From contig JAFMYY010000014.1 of NCBI GenBank assembly GCA_017948555.1, forward strand, positions 1-64,000: a stretch of DNA of 64,000 nucleotides, read 5' to 3'. The stretch comes from Cesiribacteraceae bacterium YIM B00369 (GTDB lineage Bacteria; Bacteroidota; Bacteroidia; Cytophagales; Cyclobacteriaceae). The notes beneath the pieces are model-generated. The model worked only from the letters and a program-made list of their open reading frames with translations. It ran no database searches and was not told the origin of the DNA. The translations under genes and the position numbers were made by a program. Below are positions 14,796 to 22,640 of this stretch, piece after piece. The stretch's first letter is position 1, and the number at the start of each line of letters is the position of its first letter.

Positions 14796-14941
14796 ATTAA
14801 AGTAAGGCAGCTTTCAGTATGTAAATTTTTCAGGGAAATATTAATTCAGGCACGTACATAATTTCTGTTAAGTCGCCTAAAGAGTGTAAATAAATAAAAA
14901 TAGGTGTATATTTAAGCTTATAATATTAAAATACACAAAAA

Positions 14942-15115
14942 ATGGATCAGTATAAGGTCGTTTCCACACATGATTACGGAAAATTTGAAAGAGAATGTAA
15001 TCTTTTGCTGAGTTGTGGATATAAACCTGTTGGAGGAGTGCATACTGTATTTGTCCCCCTGAATAATTCCATCTGCTTCTCCCAGGCTTTTATAAGGGAG
15101 ACTAAAAAGTTTTAA
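14942..15115 (+). CDS. DUF1737-like mini-protein
   Basis: A 57-codon gene starting MDQYKVVSTHDYGKFEREC. The pattern QYKVVS...FE.ECN.LLSCGYKPVGGV...SQAFIRET fits DUF1737, a family of 50-70 residue proteins with a conserved start (YxVV), a central Gly-x-x-x-x-Gly-Gly and a terminal (Y/F)xQA. The family has no established function. It stands alone between the pectin locus and a convergent STAS-like gene. Its short length explains why it could be missed by automatic calling. Confidence 0.65.
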   Translation: MDQYKVVSTHDYGKFERECNLLLSCGYKPVGGVHTVFVPLNNSICFSQAFIRETKKF

Positions 15116-15269
15116 ATTTAAAGCCGGGGTAGCTAAGTTTTGTTTAAGTACCTGGTTCCGGCATCCGGTATGGAACGGCAAGGGATTCTTTAGTATTTGC
15201 AAAATAATGGCAGGTCCTCAATTTGCGGAATACCCGGGGTCCTGTTACTCCCAACCCTGATAAGAATTC

Positions 15270-15302
15270 ATAAAAAAAAGCGGTCCTGCATTTGGACCGC
15301 TT
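15270..15302 (-). terminator. rho-independent terminator of the STAS-like gene
   Basis: Arms AAGCGGTCC (15278-15286) and GGACCGCTT (15294-15302) with a 7-base loop. Read on the minus strand they are followed by a run of T, so it ends transcripts from the minus-strand genes at 15409-17624. Confidence 0.8.
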
Positions 15303-15408
15303 CCTTTTGAATATCATTGTGTAAGGCTCCTTTTTCTCCCCTGAAAGGTTCAGAAAATTTTTTATTTTCCTTACTTTTATTTTAGAGAACCAAGGCTTTG
15401 CAGGCAAT

Positions 15409-15813
15409 TTATACCGCTGCTTTTTCAGTTTCCTTAATCCATGCAGTGGCCTCAGCATCAGAAGGGAAATATTTAATTTCCACTCCGTTTACCTGGTTTA
15501 AGGTATCCTCAACAGACATCTGGGCAAAAATATCAGGAGATATAATCACAGCAAATTTACGGTAACCGACTTTTACTGCCCTGTCCAGCCAGTCTGTTGC
15601 AGACCAGGTGCCATCTTCAGGATCCATTGCTCCTATTTTAGCCGTGTCGCTCTTTAGAATGCCGGTGTTATACTCCTTCATTGCCTCAATAACTTTGTTC
15701 ATTCCCAGTCTGAATTCTTCAGAAGTAGGTGCTTCTTTCCAGACAGGGCAAACAGTATTCAGTTCTTCGTTATATTCTACAGTAATAAAAGATTCGTTAA
15801 AATAAGTTTTCAT
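15409..15813 (-). CDS. STAS/SpoIIAA-like small cytosolic protein
   Basis: A 134-residue soluble protein. It begins with a short beta hairpin (YFNESFITVEYNEELNTVCPVW), then alternates helices and strands (EEFRLGMNKVIEAMKEYNTG, ILKSDTAKIGAM, KFAVIISPDIFAQMSVEDTLNQ, VEIKYFPSDAEATAWI). This resembles the SpoIIAA-like STAS proteins that accompany sensor genes in Cytophagales. It is 14 bases downstream of the GAF/PAS sensor gene on the same strand, so a shared transcript and a signalling-partner role are likely. A phosphorylatable serine as in SpoIIAA cannot be assigned with certainty. Confidence 0.55.
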   Translation of the reverse strand: MKTYFNESFITVEYNEELNTVCPVWKEAPTSEEFRLGMNKVIEAMKEYNTGILKSDTAKIGAMDPEDGTWSATDWLDRAVKVGYRKFAVIISPDIFAQMSVEDTLNQVNGVEIKYFPSDAEATAWIKETEKAAV

Positions 15814-15827
15814 TGCTTTGCTTTCTG

Positions 15828-17624
15828 TTAGTTTAGATTTTTACTTTTTTCAATTTGCTGAAGCAGTTCTGATTCCCGGGTTTTAAATTTCATGATCGTC
15901 TGCTCCATTAGCTTGTTTCGTTTTGCTATCTGTTCGTCAGCACGTTGTTTCTCCAGTGCCTTTACTCTTTCTATTTCTGTTTTGGCTTCTTCCAATTGTT
16001 TAACCTGTTCCACTAATTCCTGCTGGAGCTTTTGCTGCTGTTCCTGCAGCGAAGTAAGTTCTTCCAGGTTCTGCCTTAATTCTTCTTCCTGAGTTTCCAG
16101 TTCGCGGGCTTGCTGGTGGGCTTCTTCAAGGTGTTTTTCCACCTCTTTTCGTGCTGCCACCACTTCTGTAACATTTTTAGAGTACACAGCCACAGCAACA
16201 ATTTCACCATCCGGGTTGCGCAGGGTGCTGTAGCTGTTTATAAGGTGAAATTCCCTGCCATCTATTTCATACTCCACAGGGATGTCGAATTTTTCGCCGG
16301 CGAAAGCTCTTTTTATGTATGTGGAGTGGGTGCTCCGGAGTGCTTCATCCGGGATGGTAGTTAAATAATCAATACCTTTTTCCGCATTAACACCTCTGAT
16401 TCTTAAGCTATCTTTAAATGCTTTATTGAAGGTTGAAACCTTAAGGTCTTTGTCAATAGTGAAAATAACATCATCAGAAACATTGATGATTTCGTTCAGG
16501 TACTTTTCGTTGGCATCCACTTCCTTCATTACCCGGTGCATTTCTTCCTGAGTAGCTTCCAGTTCTTCCATGTTCTGGCGCATCTCTTCCTCCTGGGCAC
16601 GCATTTCTTCTGTTTGCTGCTGGCTTTCTGATAGCAGACGTTTAGTTGTTTCTGCGGCTTTTGTAGTGGAAATTGTAGAGGCTATGCTTTCTCCCAGCTT
16701 TTCCAGGAACCCGATCTGGTAATTTTCAAACTTGTGAAAAGATGCCATTTCAAGTATGCCGTAAACCTGATCGTTTATTTTTAGTGGTACCAGAATAATT
16801 GAGCCTGGGGTTGCTTCTCCCAATCCGGAGGTAATATTTACATAGTCCGAAGGTACCTGCGTCATATGAATCGTTTCCTTTTCAAGATAGGCCTGGCCTA
16901 CCAGGCCCTGGCCCGGAAGGAAAACTCTCTCCTGAAACTTTTTCCGGTTATAGGCATAGCAGGAAATGAGTTCCAGTTGTTGGTTTCCTCCTTCCTCTTC
17001 ATTTAAAATGAAAAGTCCCCCCTGGTTAGCGTCAAGATATTTTACCAGGTTAGAAATGATTTTATCTCCTAAAACCTGTATATCATCATCATTTGCTCTC
17101 AGTATCTCAACAAATTTAGCTAAACCCTGTGTTGACCAGTTGCGCTCTTTCGTTTCCTCTTCAATTATCTTCATCTGGTCCCTCATGCTTAATAAAGCGC
17201 CTGATAAAGCATCTTCACCAATCTTTTCCCCTTCAATCGACATATATTCTGCATCCAGATTGCCTTCTTCAATGCTTTTTATAAACTGACTGGCATTTTT
17301 TATCTTTTCCAGAAGCTGATTGTAGGAGAAGGTGATTTTGCTGAAGAATGAGTCCTTTTGATAATCAAAGCGCTGGTTGAGATCTCCTGCTGTAACTTTA
17401 TCTGCTACCACGAAAATTTGCCTGAGCGGTTTGATCAGAAAACGGATTAAGAATGAGAATAAAAGAGCAAGTGTTGTTAACTGGCCTGCCAGAACGAGTT
17501 CGTCCAGGTAGCTGTTCTCCTGGCGGTTCAGGACGTATCCAGCTAAAATACTAATGGCAAGTACCAGAAAAGCACTGCGAATAAGCAGTGCTACGGATAA
17601 TTTTATGGACTTGATTCCAGCCAT
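15828..17624 (-). CDS. membrane HAMP-GAF-PAS sensor without a kinase domain
   Basis: A 598-residue protein. Two membrane helices (about residues 10-30 and 41-62) are followed by a HAMP segment (IKPLRQIFVVADKVTAGDLNQRF), a GAF domain (about 165-320, with QGGLFILNE and PGQGLVGQAYLEKE), a coiled coil rich in QTEEMRAQEEEMRQNMEEL, a PAS domain (about 370-485, with NVSDDVIFTIDKDLKVSTFN) and a long C-terminal coiled coil (485-590). There is no HisKA, HATPase or guanylate cyclase domain, so output must occur through the coiled coils or a partner, perhaps the STAS-like protein encoded next to it. The Glu/Gln-rich repeated coiled-coil motif is common in sensor proteins of this group. Confidence 0.85.
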   Translation of the reverse strand: MAGIKSIKLSVALLIRSAFLVLAISILAGYVLNRQENSYLDELVLAGQLTTLALLFSFLIRFLIKPLRQIFVVADKVTAGDLNQRFDYQKDSFFSKITFSYNQLLEKIKNASQFIKSIEEGNLDAEYMSIEGEKIGEDALSGALLSMRDQMKIIEEETKERNWSTQGLAKFVEILRANDDDIQVLGDKIISNLVKYLDANQGGLFILNEEEGGNQQLELISCYAYNRKKFQERVFLPGQGLVGQAYLEKETIHMTQVPSDYVNITSGLGEATPGSIILVPLKINDQVYGILEMASFHKFENYQIGFLEKLGESIASTISTTKAAETTKRLLSESQQQTEEMRAQEEEMRQNMEELEATQEEMHRVMKEVDANEKYLNEIINVSDDVIFTIDKDLKVSTFNKAFKDSLRIRGVNAEKGIDYLTTIPDEALRSTHSTYIKRAFAGEKFDIPVEYEIDGREFHLINSYSTLRNPDGEIVAVAVYSKNVTEVVAARKEVEKHLEEAHQQARELETQEEELRQNLEELTSLQEQQQKLQQELVEQVKQLEEAKTEIERVKALEKQRADEQIAKRNKLMEQTIMKFKTRESELLQQIEKSKNLN

Positions 17625-17639
17625 GTATAAACTATTAAA

Positions 17640-18653
17640 TTATTTGTAAGAAATTACTACTTTCCCTTTGTTCCTGCCATTATGTAAATGGTCCATCGCA
17701 TCAATTACAGCTTCAACGCCTTCGAAACGAACGGGATCGATCTTTACATCAAGTTTACCATCATGTAACAGCCCCATAAGGTGCTGCAGGTGTTGTGGTA
17801 TCAGCTCAGGGTAATCGCTATAGAGATATCCTCTTACTGAGGCTGATTTCCATAATAATTTGTGGTAAATGCGGGGGGAGGTAACCCTTACAGGCTCCTG
17901 CTGCTGGTACTCACTTATAAAGCCACAAATAACCAGGCGGCCACGGGTTGCCAGGTTAGCTACGCAAACATCAAACACTTCTCCTCCTACGTTTTCAAAA
18001 ACAAGATTTATGCCCGCCGGGTATTCGTTGGTGAGTACTTGTTCCAGGCTCTCCTCTTTGTAATTGATTATTCTGTCAGCGCCCAGTTCTCTGAGCATGC
18101 TAACTTTGTCAGCCGATGAGCAGGTGGCAATTACATGGCAACCTGCCTGTTTTGCAAGCTGAACTGCAATGTTGCCTACGCCGCCAGCTGCTGCTGTAAT
18201 CAGTACAATGTCGCCTTTAGTCATTTCGCCTACAACTGAAAGGCCAATAGAGGCAGCTAAACCAACAGTTATAAGTGACATTGCCTGGGGAGTAGCTTCA
18301 GGAACCGGAATTGCATCGCTTTCTTTCAGCGTAACATATTCACGATAGCCGCCTCCTGTTTTTATTCCAATTACCTTATCTCCGGCTTTGAGGTTTTTTA
18401 CTGCTTCACCGGTAGCAACCACTTCGCCGGTAAATTCAAAACCAAGGTCGAATGGAGTCTTTTTGTCAGCCAGATACTGACCGGCCATCATGTTTAAATC
18501 ACTTGCATTTACTCCGGCAAAACTGTTTTTAATCAACACCTCATCTGGTGACAGGGAATCAACTACCTCCTCCTGAATGCGTAATATTTCCTTGTAATTT
18601 CTTCCGAAAGAAATAGCTACTGCTTTTTTAAATTTTATAGAGTTCTTTAACAT
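17640..18653 (-). CDS. MDR-family NADPH:quinone-oxidoreductase-like enzyme
   Basis: A 337-residue protein of the zinc-independent medium-chain dehydrogenase type. It has the N-terminal catalytic fold (EVLIKNSFAGVNASDLNMMAG, DLGFEFTGEVVATG, GGGYREYVTL) and the Rossmann domain with AAAGGVGNIAVQLAKQAG, then GADRIINYKEESLEQV and LVFENVGGEVFD. Structural or catalytic zinc ligands are absent, in keeping with quinone reductase or 2-alkenal/prostaglandin reductase relatives. It is 15 bases upstream of the sensor gene on the same strand. Two palindromes and a -7 box precede it. Confidence 0.85.
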   Translation of the reverse strand: MLKNSIKFKKAVAISFGRNYKEILRIQEEVVDSLSPDEVLIKNSFAGVNASDLNMMAGQYLADKKTPFDLGFEFTGEVVATGEAVKNLKAGDKVIGIKTGGGYREYVTLKESDAIPVPEATPQAMSLITVGLAASIGLSVVGEMTKGDIVLITAAAGGVGNIAVQLAKQAGCHVIATCSSADKVSMLRELGADRIINYKEESLEQVLTNEYPAGINLVFENVGGEVFDVCVANLATRGRLVICGFISEYQQQEPVRVTSPRIYHKLLWKSASVRGYLYSDYPELIPQHLQHLMGLLHDGKLDVKIDPVRFEGVEAVIDAMDHLHNGRNKGKVVISYK

Positions 18654-18684
18654 CCCTTGTAAATTTTATACTTTAAATGTCGGA

Positions 18685-18692
18685 CAAAGGTA
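18685..18692 (-). promoter_or_regulatory. -7 box of the MDR gene
   Basis: The minus strand reads TACCTTTG, an exact match to TAnnTTTG, placing transcription start at about 18680 and a leader of some 27 bases before the ATG at 18653. Confidence 0.5.
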
Positions 18693-18728
18693 TAGTGTTA
18701 TCGCGGATGGCAGGGGATTTTTATCGTG

Positions 18729-18768
18729 ACTAATCTTACATATATTAGTAATGACAAAGAAGTGTCAT
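18729..18768. promoter_or_regulatory. two adjacent palindromes, candidate operators of the MDR gene
   Basis: ACTAAT-N9-ATTAGT (18729-18749) is followed one base later by ATGACA-AAGAAG-TGTCAT (18751-18768). Both are perfect dyads without T-runs and lie 35-85 bases upstream of the -7 box. Quinone reductase genes in other bacteria are often controlled by HxlR/MarR-type repressors with dyad sites; which regulator binds here is unknown. Confidence 0.4.
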
Positions 18769-18769
18769 G

Positions 18770-19208
18770 AAATTACATCCGGAGAGCAAATAGCGGCAGG
18801 AATTTAAGGAGTTATGGTAGATGGGCTATAACTTTTTTCCTTATTCCCTTAAAAAGGGCTCCTTTCAGAGGGATTGTTGTTCCTGTTTAAGTGTAATTAA
18901 AACATTTATTTGAGCTGGTACTAATCTGTTCCGGGAGGATCAGATAATTTATTACACATGGAACGAAGTGAAAATTTATTTTTTTTGGCAGCTATTATTT
19001 ATAATAAAATAGCTGGTCCCCTGTGAAGAATCAGTTTTGCGGCAGGCGTTATTGAAAGGGTAAATTCAGGATAGCCAGGGATGCCTGCCGGAATGAGGGA
19101 AAATTGGATAAAGTTATTGCCTTCCGTTTTTGGGGATTTTACCCGGTTAAAGTGTTTCGGTTAAAAAGATATTCTGAGGAGGCTTTTTTAGGGTTTAATT
19201 CATGCTTT
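18770..19208. other. intergenic stretch upstream of the MDR gene
   Basis: About 440 bases without a supported gene. It holds a hairpin (CAGCTATT 18989-18996, AATAGCTG 19008-19015) without a T-run. Nothing else was recognised. Confidence 0.4.
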
Positions 19209-19250
19209 TGCAAAAAAAAAGCCTGCAAGTTTTTCACTTACAGGCTTTTA
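19209..19250 (-). terminator. rho-independent terminator of ssrA
   Basis: On the minus strand, arms AAAAGCCTGTAAGT and ACTTGCAGGCTTTT around a short A-rich loop, followed by a long T-run. It lies immediately beyond the 3' end of the tmRNA. Confidence 0.85.
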
Positions 19251-19252
19251 GT

Positions 19253-19622
19253 TGGTGGAGTCGGCGGGATTCGAACCCGCGTCCAGATAAGGAAACTAAA
19301 GCGCTTTCTACATGCTTAGTTTTGCTTGGGTTTTCGAAATGGCTAAGGTGCAAAACAAACCAGAGACCATCCTTAGATGCGATTAGTTTCGCTGCCGCAT
19401 CACATCCCTGCGGCAACTAGTCCTGCGAGTCGATGTCTGTATGCCAGCCCGGCAGAACGAGGGGCTGACCAGACACTTTACAATCTAATTAATCTAAATT
19501 AGGCTGCAAGGGCGTAGTTTTCTTCGCCAGTTATTGTTTTGATCACATTTTTTACGGGATTCCGATCACGTCCCGGCATGCTTACACTCTGTTCGCACTT
19601 CCTGTCAATACCAGTCGACCCC
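19253..19622 (-). ncRNA. ssrA: transfer-messenger RNA (tmRNA)
   Basis: On the minus strand the RNA begins GGGGTCGACTGG and ends with the tRNA-like half CGCGGGTTCGAATCCCGCCG...CTCCACCA, including an encoded CCA. The 5' and 3' ends pair as the acceptor stem of the tRNA-like domain. The internal reading frame ends GGC-GAA-GAA-AAC-TAC-GCC-CTT-GCA-GCC-TAA (19499-19528), giving the tag GEENYALAA, close to known Bacteroidota tags ending NYALAA. tmRNA releases stalled ribosomes and marks the incomplete protein for proteolysis. At about 370 nt it has normal length and is not a two-piece form. Frames that cross it are artefacts. Confidence 0.97.
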
Positions 19623-19644
19623 GGTATCTTTGTTATAAGAACTA

Positions 19645-19652
19645 CAAATATA
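19645..19652 (-). promoter_or_regulatory. ssrA: -7 box of ssrA
   Basis: TATATTTG on the minus strand matches TAnnTTTG. The predicted start is near 19641, leaving a short 5' leader before the mature end at 19622, presumably removed by RNase P. Confidence 0.5.
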
Positions 19653-19693
19653 AGCCACATTTAGTTCATAACATAATGAAAAAGGTTAAGACT

Positions 19694-19728
19694 TGATATG
19701 TGAGGCGGGAAACGTGAGACAGAAAACT
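19694..19728. repeat. heptanucleotide repeat (TGAGRCG type), single arm
   Basis: Units TGATATG, TGAGGCG, GGAAACG, TGAGACA, GAAAACT, related in sequence to the repeats at 38938 and 49335. No inverted partner is seen. Confidence 0.45.
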
Positions 19729-19783
19729 AAATTTGGGTTTTAAGGTTTGCTTTCGGATTTTTGTGACGGAAAAATCCCCGTTC

Positions 19784-20590
19784 ATGAGAGTTGTTTTATT
19801 TTTGGTTGTAATGTTTGCTGCGCTGCCTGCCCGGAGTCAGATTTTAAATGTGGAAAAAAGCCGTTTGTCGCGCGATACTATAAACTATTGGGTAGGCGAA
19901 ATGAATTTTAACCTGCTCCTGCACAACCGCAGCGCTACTGCCGGTAATCCTGTAAGGTATACCGGCTTAGGGAGCGGGGCCGATGTGGCCTATGTAAGCG
20001 GGCGCCACAGGTATATGCTTATTAATCAGCTGAACTATAGTTCTTTTACCGGGAATCCGTTTATAAGCACTGGCTATAGTCATTTCAGAACGAATTTATG
20101 GTGGAAGAAGAGCATTAGTTATGAGCTCTTTACACAATACCAGTACGACCTGGGCAGAGGGCTTAAAAGAAGGTTTTTAAGTGGAGCAGGGCTGCGTTTT
20201 ACCTTTGTTGATGAGGAAAAGATAAGAGTGGCAGCAGGCGTTGGTGCCATGTATGAGTATGAGCGCTGGGTGGTTCCCGGATCAGAAGATTCTGAAACAG
20301 GTATTGAATTTGTATATTCCAACTTTGGTAAAAGCACGAATTATATATCTGCCCGCTGGCAGGTAAATGAATACGTAAACCTGAACTCTATTGTGTATTT
20401 CCAGACTGGTTATGACAGATGGGTCAGAGGTTTTCGTAATCGCTTTAGTACGGATACAAACCTGAATGTAAAACTGACACAGCGCATGACTTTTTTTGCC
20501 AGTTTTTCCGGAGCCTACGACAGCAGGCCGGTGGTGCCTATTTATAATTTTATTTACAGCCTCAACAACGGCATAAAGGTGGGGTTTTAG
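19784..20590 (+). CDS. DUF481-like outer-membrane beta-barrel protein
   Basis: A 268-residue protein with a signal peptide (MRVVLFLVVMFAALPARSQ). The start at 19784 is used because the signal begins there; an upstream in-frame extension is not signal-like. The mature part is made of alternating amphipathic strands ending in an aromatic residue (GIKVGF), as in outer-membrane barrels. The order ADVAYVSGRHRYMLINQLNYSS, SYELFTQYQYDLGRGLKRRFLSG, GAGLRFTF resembles DUF481 salt-induced outer-membrane proteins. The function is unknown. It lies 72 bases upstream of dnaX on the same strand. Confidence 0.65.
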   Translation: MRVVLFLVVMFAALPARSQILNVEKSRLSRDTINYWVGEMNFNLLLHNRSATAGNPVRYTGLGSGADVAYVSGRHRYMLINQLNYSSFTGNPFISTGYSHFRTNLWWKKSISYELFTQYQYDLGRGLKRRFLSGAGLRFTFVDEEKIRVAAGVGAMYEYERWVVPGSEDSETGIEFVYSNFGKSTNYISARWQVNEYVNLNSIVYFQTGYDRWVRGFRNRFSTDTNLNVKLTQRMTFFASFSGAYDSRPVVPIYNFIYSLNNGIKVGF

Positions 20591-20662
20591 GGGCGGTAAA
20601 GCTGCGTAAAAAACGCTTGTTTTTCCTTCTCATTTCCAACAAAGATTAACTAACTTGCATCA

Positions 20663-22530
20663 ATGGAAAACTTTGTAGTATCGGCACGTAAGTACAGACC
20701 TTCCACCTTTAACTCGGTGGTAGGTCAGTCGCATATTACCACAACGCTTAAAAATGCGATTAAGAATCAGCACCTTGCACAGGCTTTTTTGTTTTGTGGA
20801 CCACGTGGTGTAGGGAAAACCACCTGTGCCCGTATTCTTGCAAAAACCATTAACTGCCAGAACCTGCAGCCGGATATTGAGCCATGTAATGAGTGCGAAA
20901 GCTGCAAAAGCTTTAATACCAGCAGTAGTTTTAATATTCATGAACTGGACGCAGCCTCCAATAACTCCGTGGATGATATCCGGAACCTGGTGGAGCAGGT
21001 TCGTTATGCGCCGCAATCAGGTAAGTATAAAATATACATTATTGATGAGGTGCACATGCTTTCTAATGCTGCCTTTAATGCTTTTTTAAAGACCCTGGAA
21101 GAGCCGCCTAAGTATGCAATCTTTATCCTGGCCACCACCGAGAAGCATAAGATTATACCTACAATTCTCAGCCGCTGCCAGATTTTTGACTTTAACCGCA
21201 TACAGGTACAGGATATAGCCAGGCACCTGGGGGGGATTGCTGAAAAAGAAGAAATAGAAACGGAAAATGAGGCGCTGCACCTGATTGCCCAAAAGGCTGA
21301 TGGTGCTCTCCGTGATGCTCTTTCTATTTTTGACCTTATTGTAACATTCAGCAGCGGCAATAAAATCACTTACCAGGATACTATAAATAATCTTCACATC
21401 CTGGATTATGACTACTATTTTAAGGTTACCGATGAACTTCTGGCCAACCGGATGGGGCAGGTACTGCTGATATTCGATGAAATCCTGCGCCTGGGCTTCG
21501 ACGGGCATAATTTTATTATTGGCCTGTGTGAGCACTTCCGGAATTTGCTGGTGTGTAAAGATGAGGCCACCATACAGCTCCTGGAGGTCTCCGATGGCGT
21601 AAAAAAGAAATATGCAGAGCAGTCCCGTAATGCCTCTCCCTCCTTTTTGCTGTCGGGCCTGAATGTGGCCTCCGCCTGCGATATTCATTATAAAAGCAGC
21701 AAAAACCAGCGGTTGCATGTTGAGCTGGCTTTAATGAAGCTCTCTCACCTGAACTCTCTCATAAGCACGAACCAACTGGCCGGTGAGGCGCAGAATGGTG
21801 AGTTAAAAAAAAAAGCAGTAGCCTGATCTCCGCCGCAGAAAGAGCTCCGGCTCCTGCGCCAAAGTCAAGTGCCGGTTCAAGTGATAATACAGCAGGGGGA
21901 GGTTCTTCTGTGGCTGCAACATCCACTGCAACTGCTCCAAATTTACAAAATTCACAAGCTGAAATAAAATCTGCTGCTCCGGCGCCAACACCACGACCAG
22001 TGCCTCCGGCCGGTTTGGGCCCTGGAAAATTAAAAACTACCGTAAAGATTCCCACCAGTTTAAAGAATGCCCGGAGTATGGTGGCAGAGCAATCGGTAGC
22101 CGAAGAAAAGGCATCTGCAAAGCCACAGGAGGAACAGGTTTCTTATGATTCAAGCTTGCCTGACCTGGATTATTCACCTGAGCAGTTTATGGAGGCCTGG
22201 CAAAAATATGGACAGCAGGTAAAGGCCGAGGGCAGACAGGGTGAGTATATTGTTCTGAAAGAAATGCCTGATCTTGCAGAAAACCATGTGGTAAGGGTTC
22301 GCTTAACAAACAGTGTGCAACTTGACTTTTTTGAAAAAGCAAAACCGGCTGCGCAGGTATATTTAAGGCAGGCGCTTCAGAATAGCCAGATCAGGTTAGA
22401 GCATGTAATAGTAAAAGAAGCGGAAGGGAAAAGATTATATACTGCTCATGAAAAATTCGGTTATCTGCTAAAGAAATATCCTCAGCTGCAGGCGCTGAAA
22501 GACAAGTTAGGCCTGGAGGCTGATTTTTAG
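20663..22530 (+). CDS. dnaX: DNA polymerase III gamma/tau subunit, zero frame stops at an A10 tract
   Basis: The zero frame (20663-21826, 387 codons) encodes the clamp-loader ATPase: GRPST-type start (FVVSARKYRPSTFNSVVGQ), Walker A GPRGVGKTT, four zinc-ligand cysteines within CQNLQPDIEPCNECESC, Walker B IYIIDEVHML, and the SRC sensor in LSRCQIFDF. It ends in ELKKKAVA-stop right after ten A (21805-21814). The -1 frame is open from that point to 22530 and encodes an Ala/Pro-rich linker and a tau-like C-terminal domain (YSPEQFMEAWQKYGQQV...QALKDKLGLEADF). A -1 shift on the A-run gives 622 residues, the usual tau length. So the short product would resemble gamma and the shifted one tau, or the A-run is one base short through mutation or sequence error. 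A terminator follows. Confidence 0.9.
21805..21814 (+). other. dnaX: A10 slippery tract in dnaX
   Basis: TTA-AAA-AAA-AAA-GCA in the zero frame. Stepping back one base yields AAA-AGC-AGT-AGC-CTG and enters the frame that stays open to 22530. Homopolymeric A tracts in dnaX mediate ribosomal or transcriptional slippage in E. coli and Thermus, but there the zero frame encodes tau, the reverse of what is seen here. Confidence 0.7.
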
Positions 22531-22578
22531 AAATAGGAAAGAGGTGCCCTGAATACTTGCAGTAGTGGAAAAAATTTA

Positions 22579-22614
22579 ACCTCCGGGATTTATAAAGTCC
22601 CGGAGGTTTTTTTT
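22579..22614 (+). terminator. rho-independent terminator after dnaX
   Basis: Arms ACCTCCGGGA (22579-22588) and TCCCGGAGGT (22598-22607) followed by eight T. The A-rich left flank suggests it also serves the convergent DUF3078 gene. Confidence 0.88.
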
Positions 22615-22640
22615 GATTATAGCGGGAGAAAAGGAACTGC

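Noticed and set aside
19253-19330. A tRNA gene on the minus strand ending CCA
   Set aside because: The GGTTCGAATCC arm belongs to the tRNA-like half of tmRNA; no matching anticodon arm is adjacent.
19104-19420. Three short open frames across the tmRNA region
   Set aside because: They cross the 3' half and terminator of ssrA, whose tRNA-like ends and tag frame explain the sequence.
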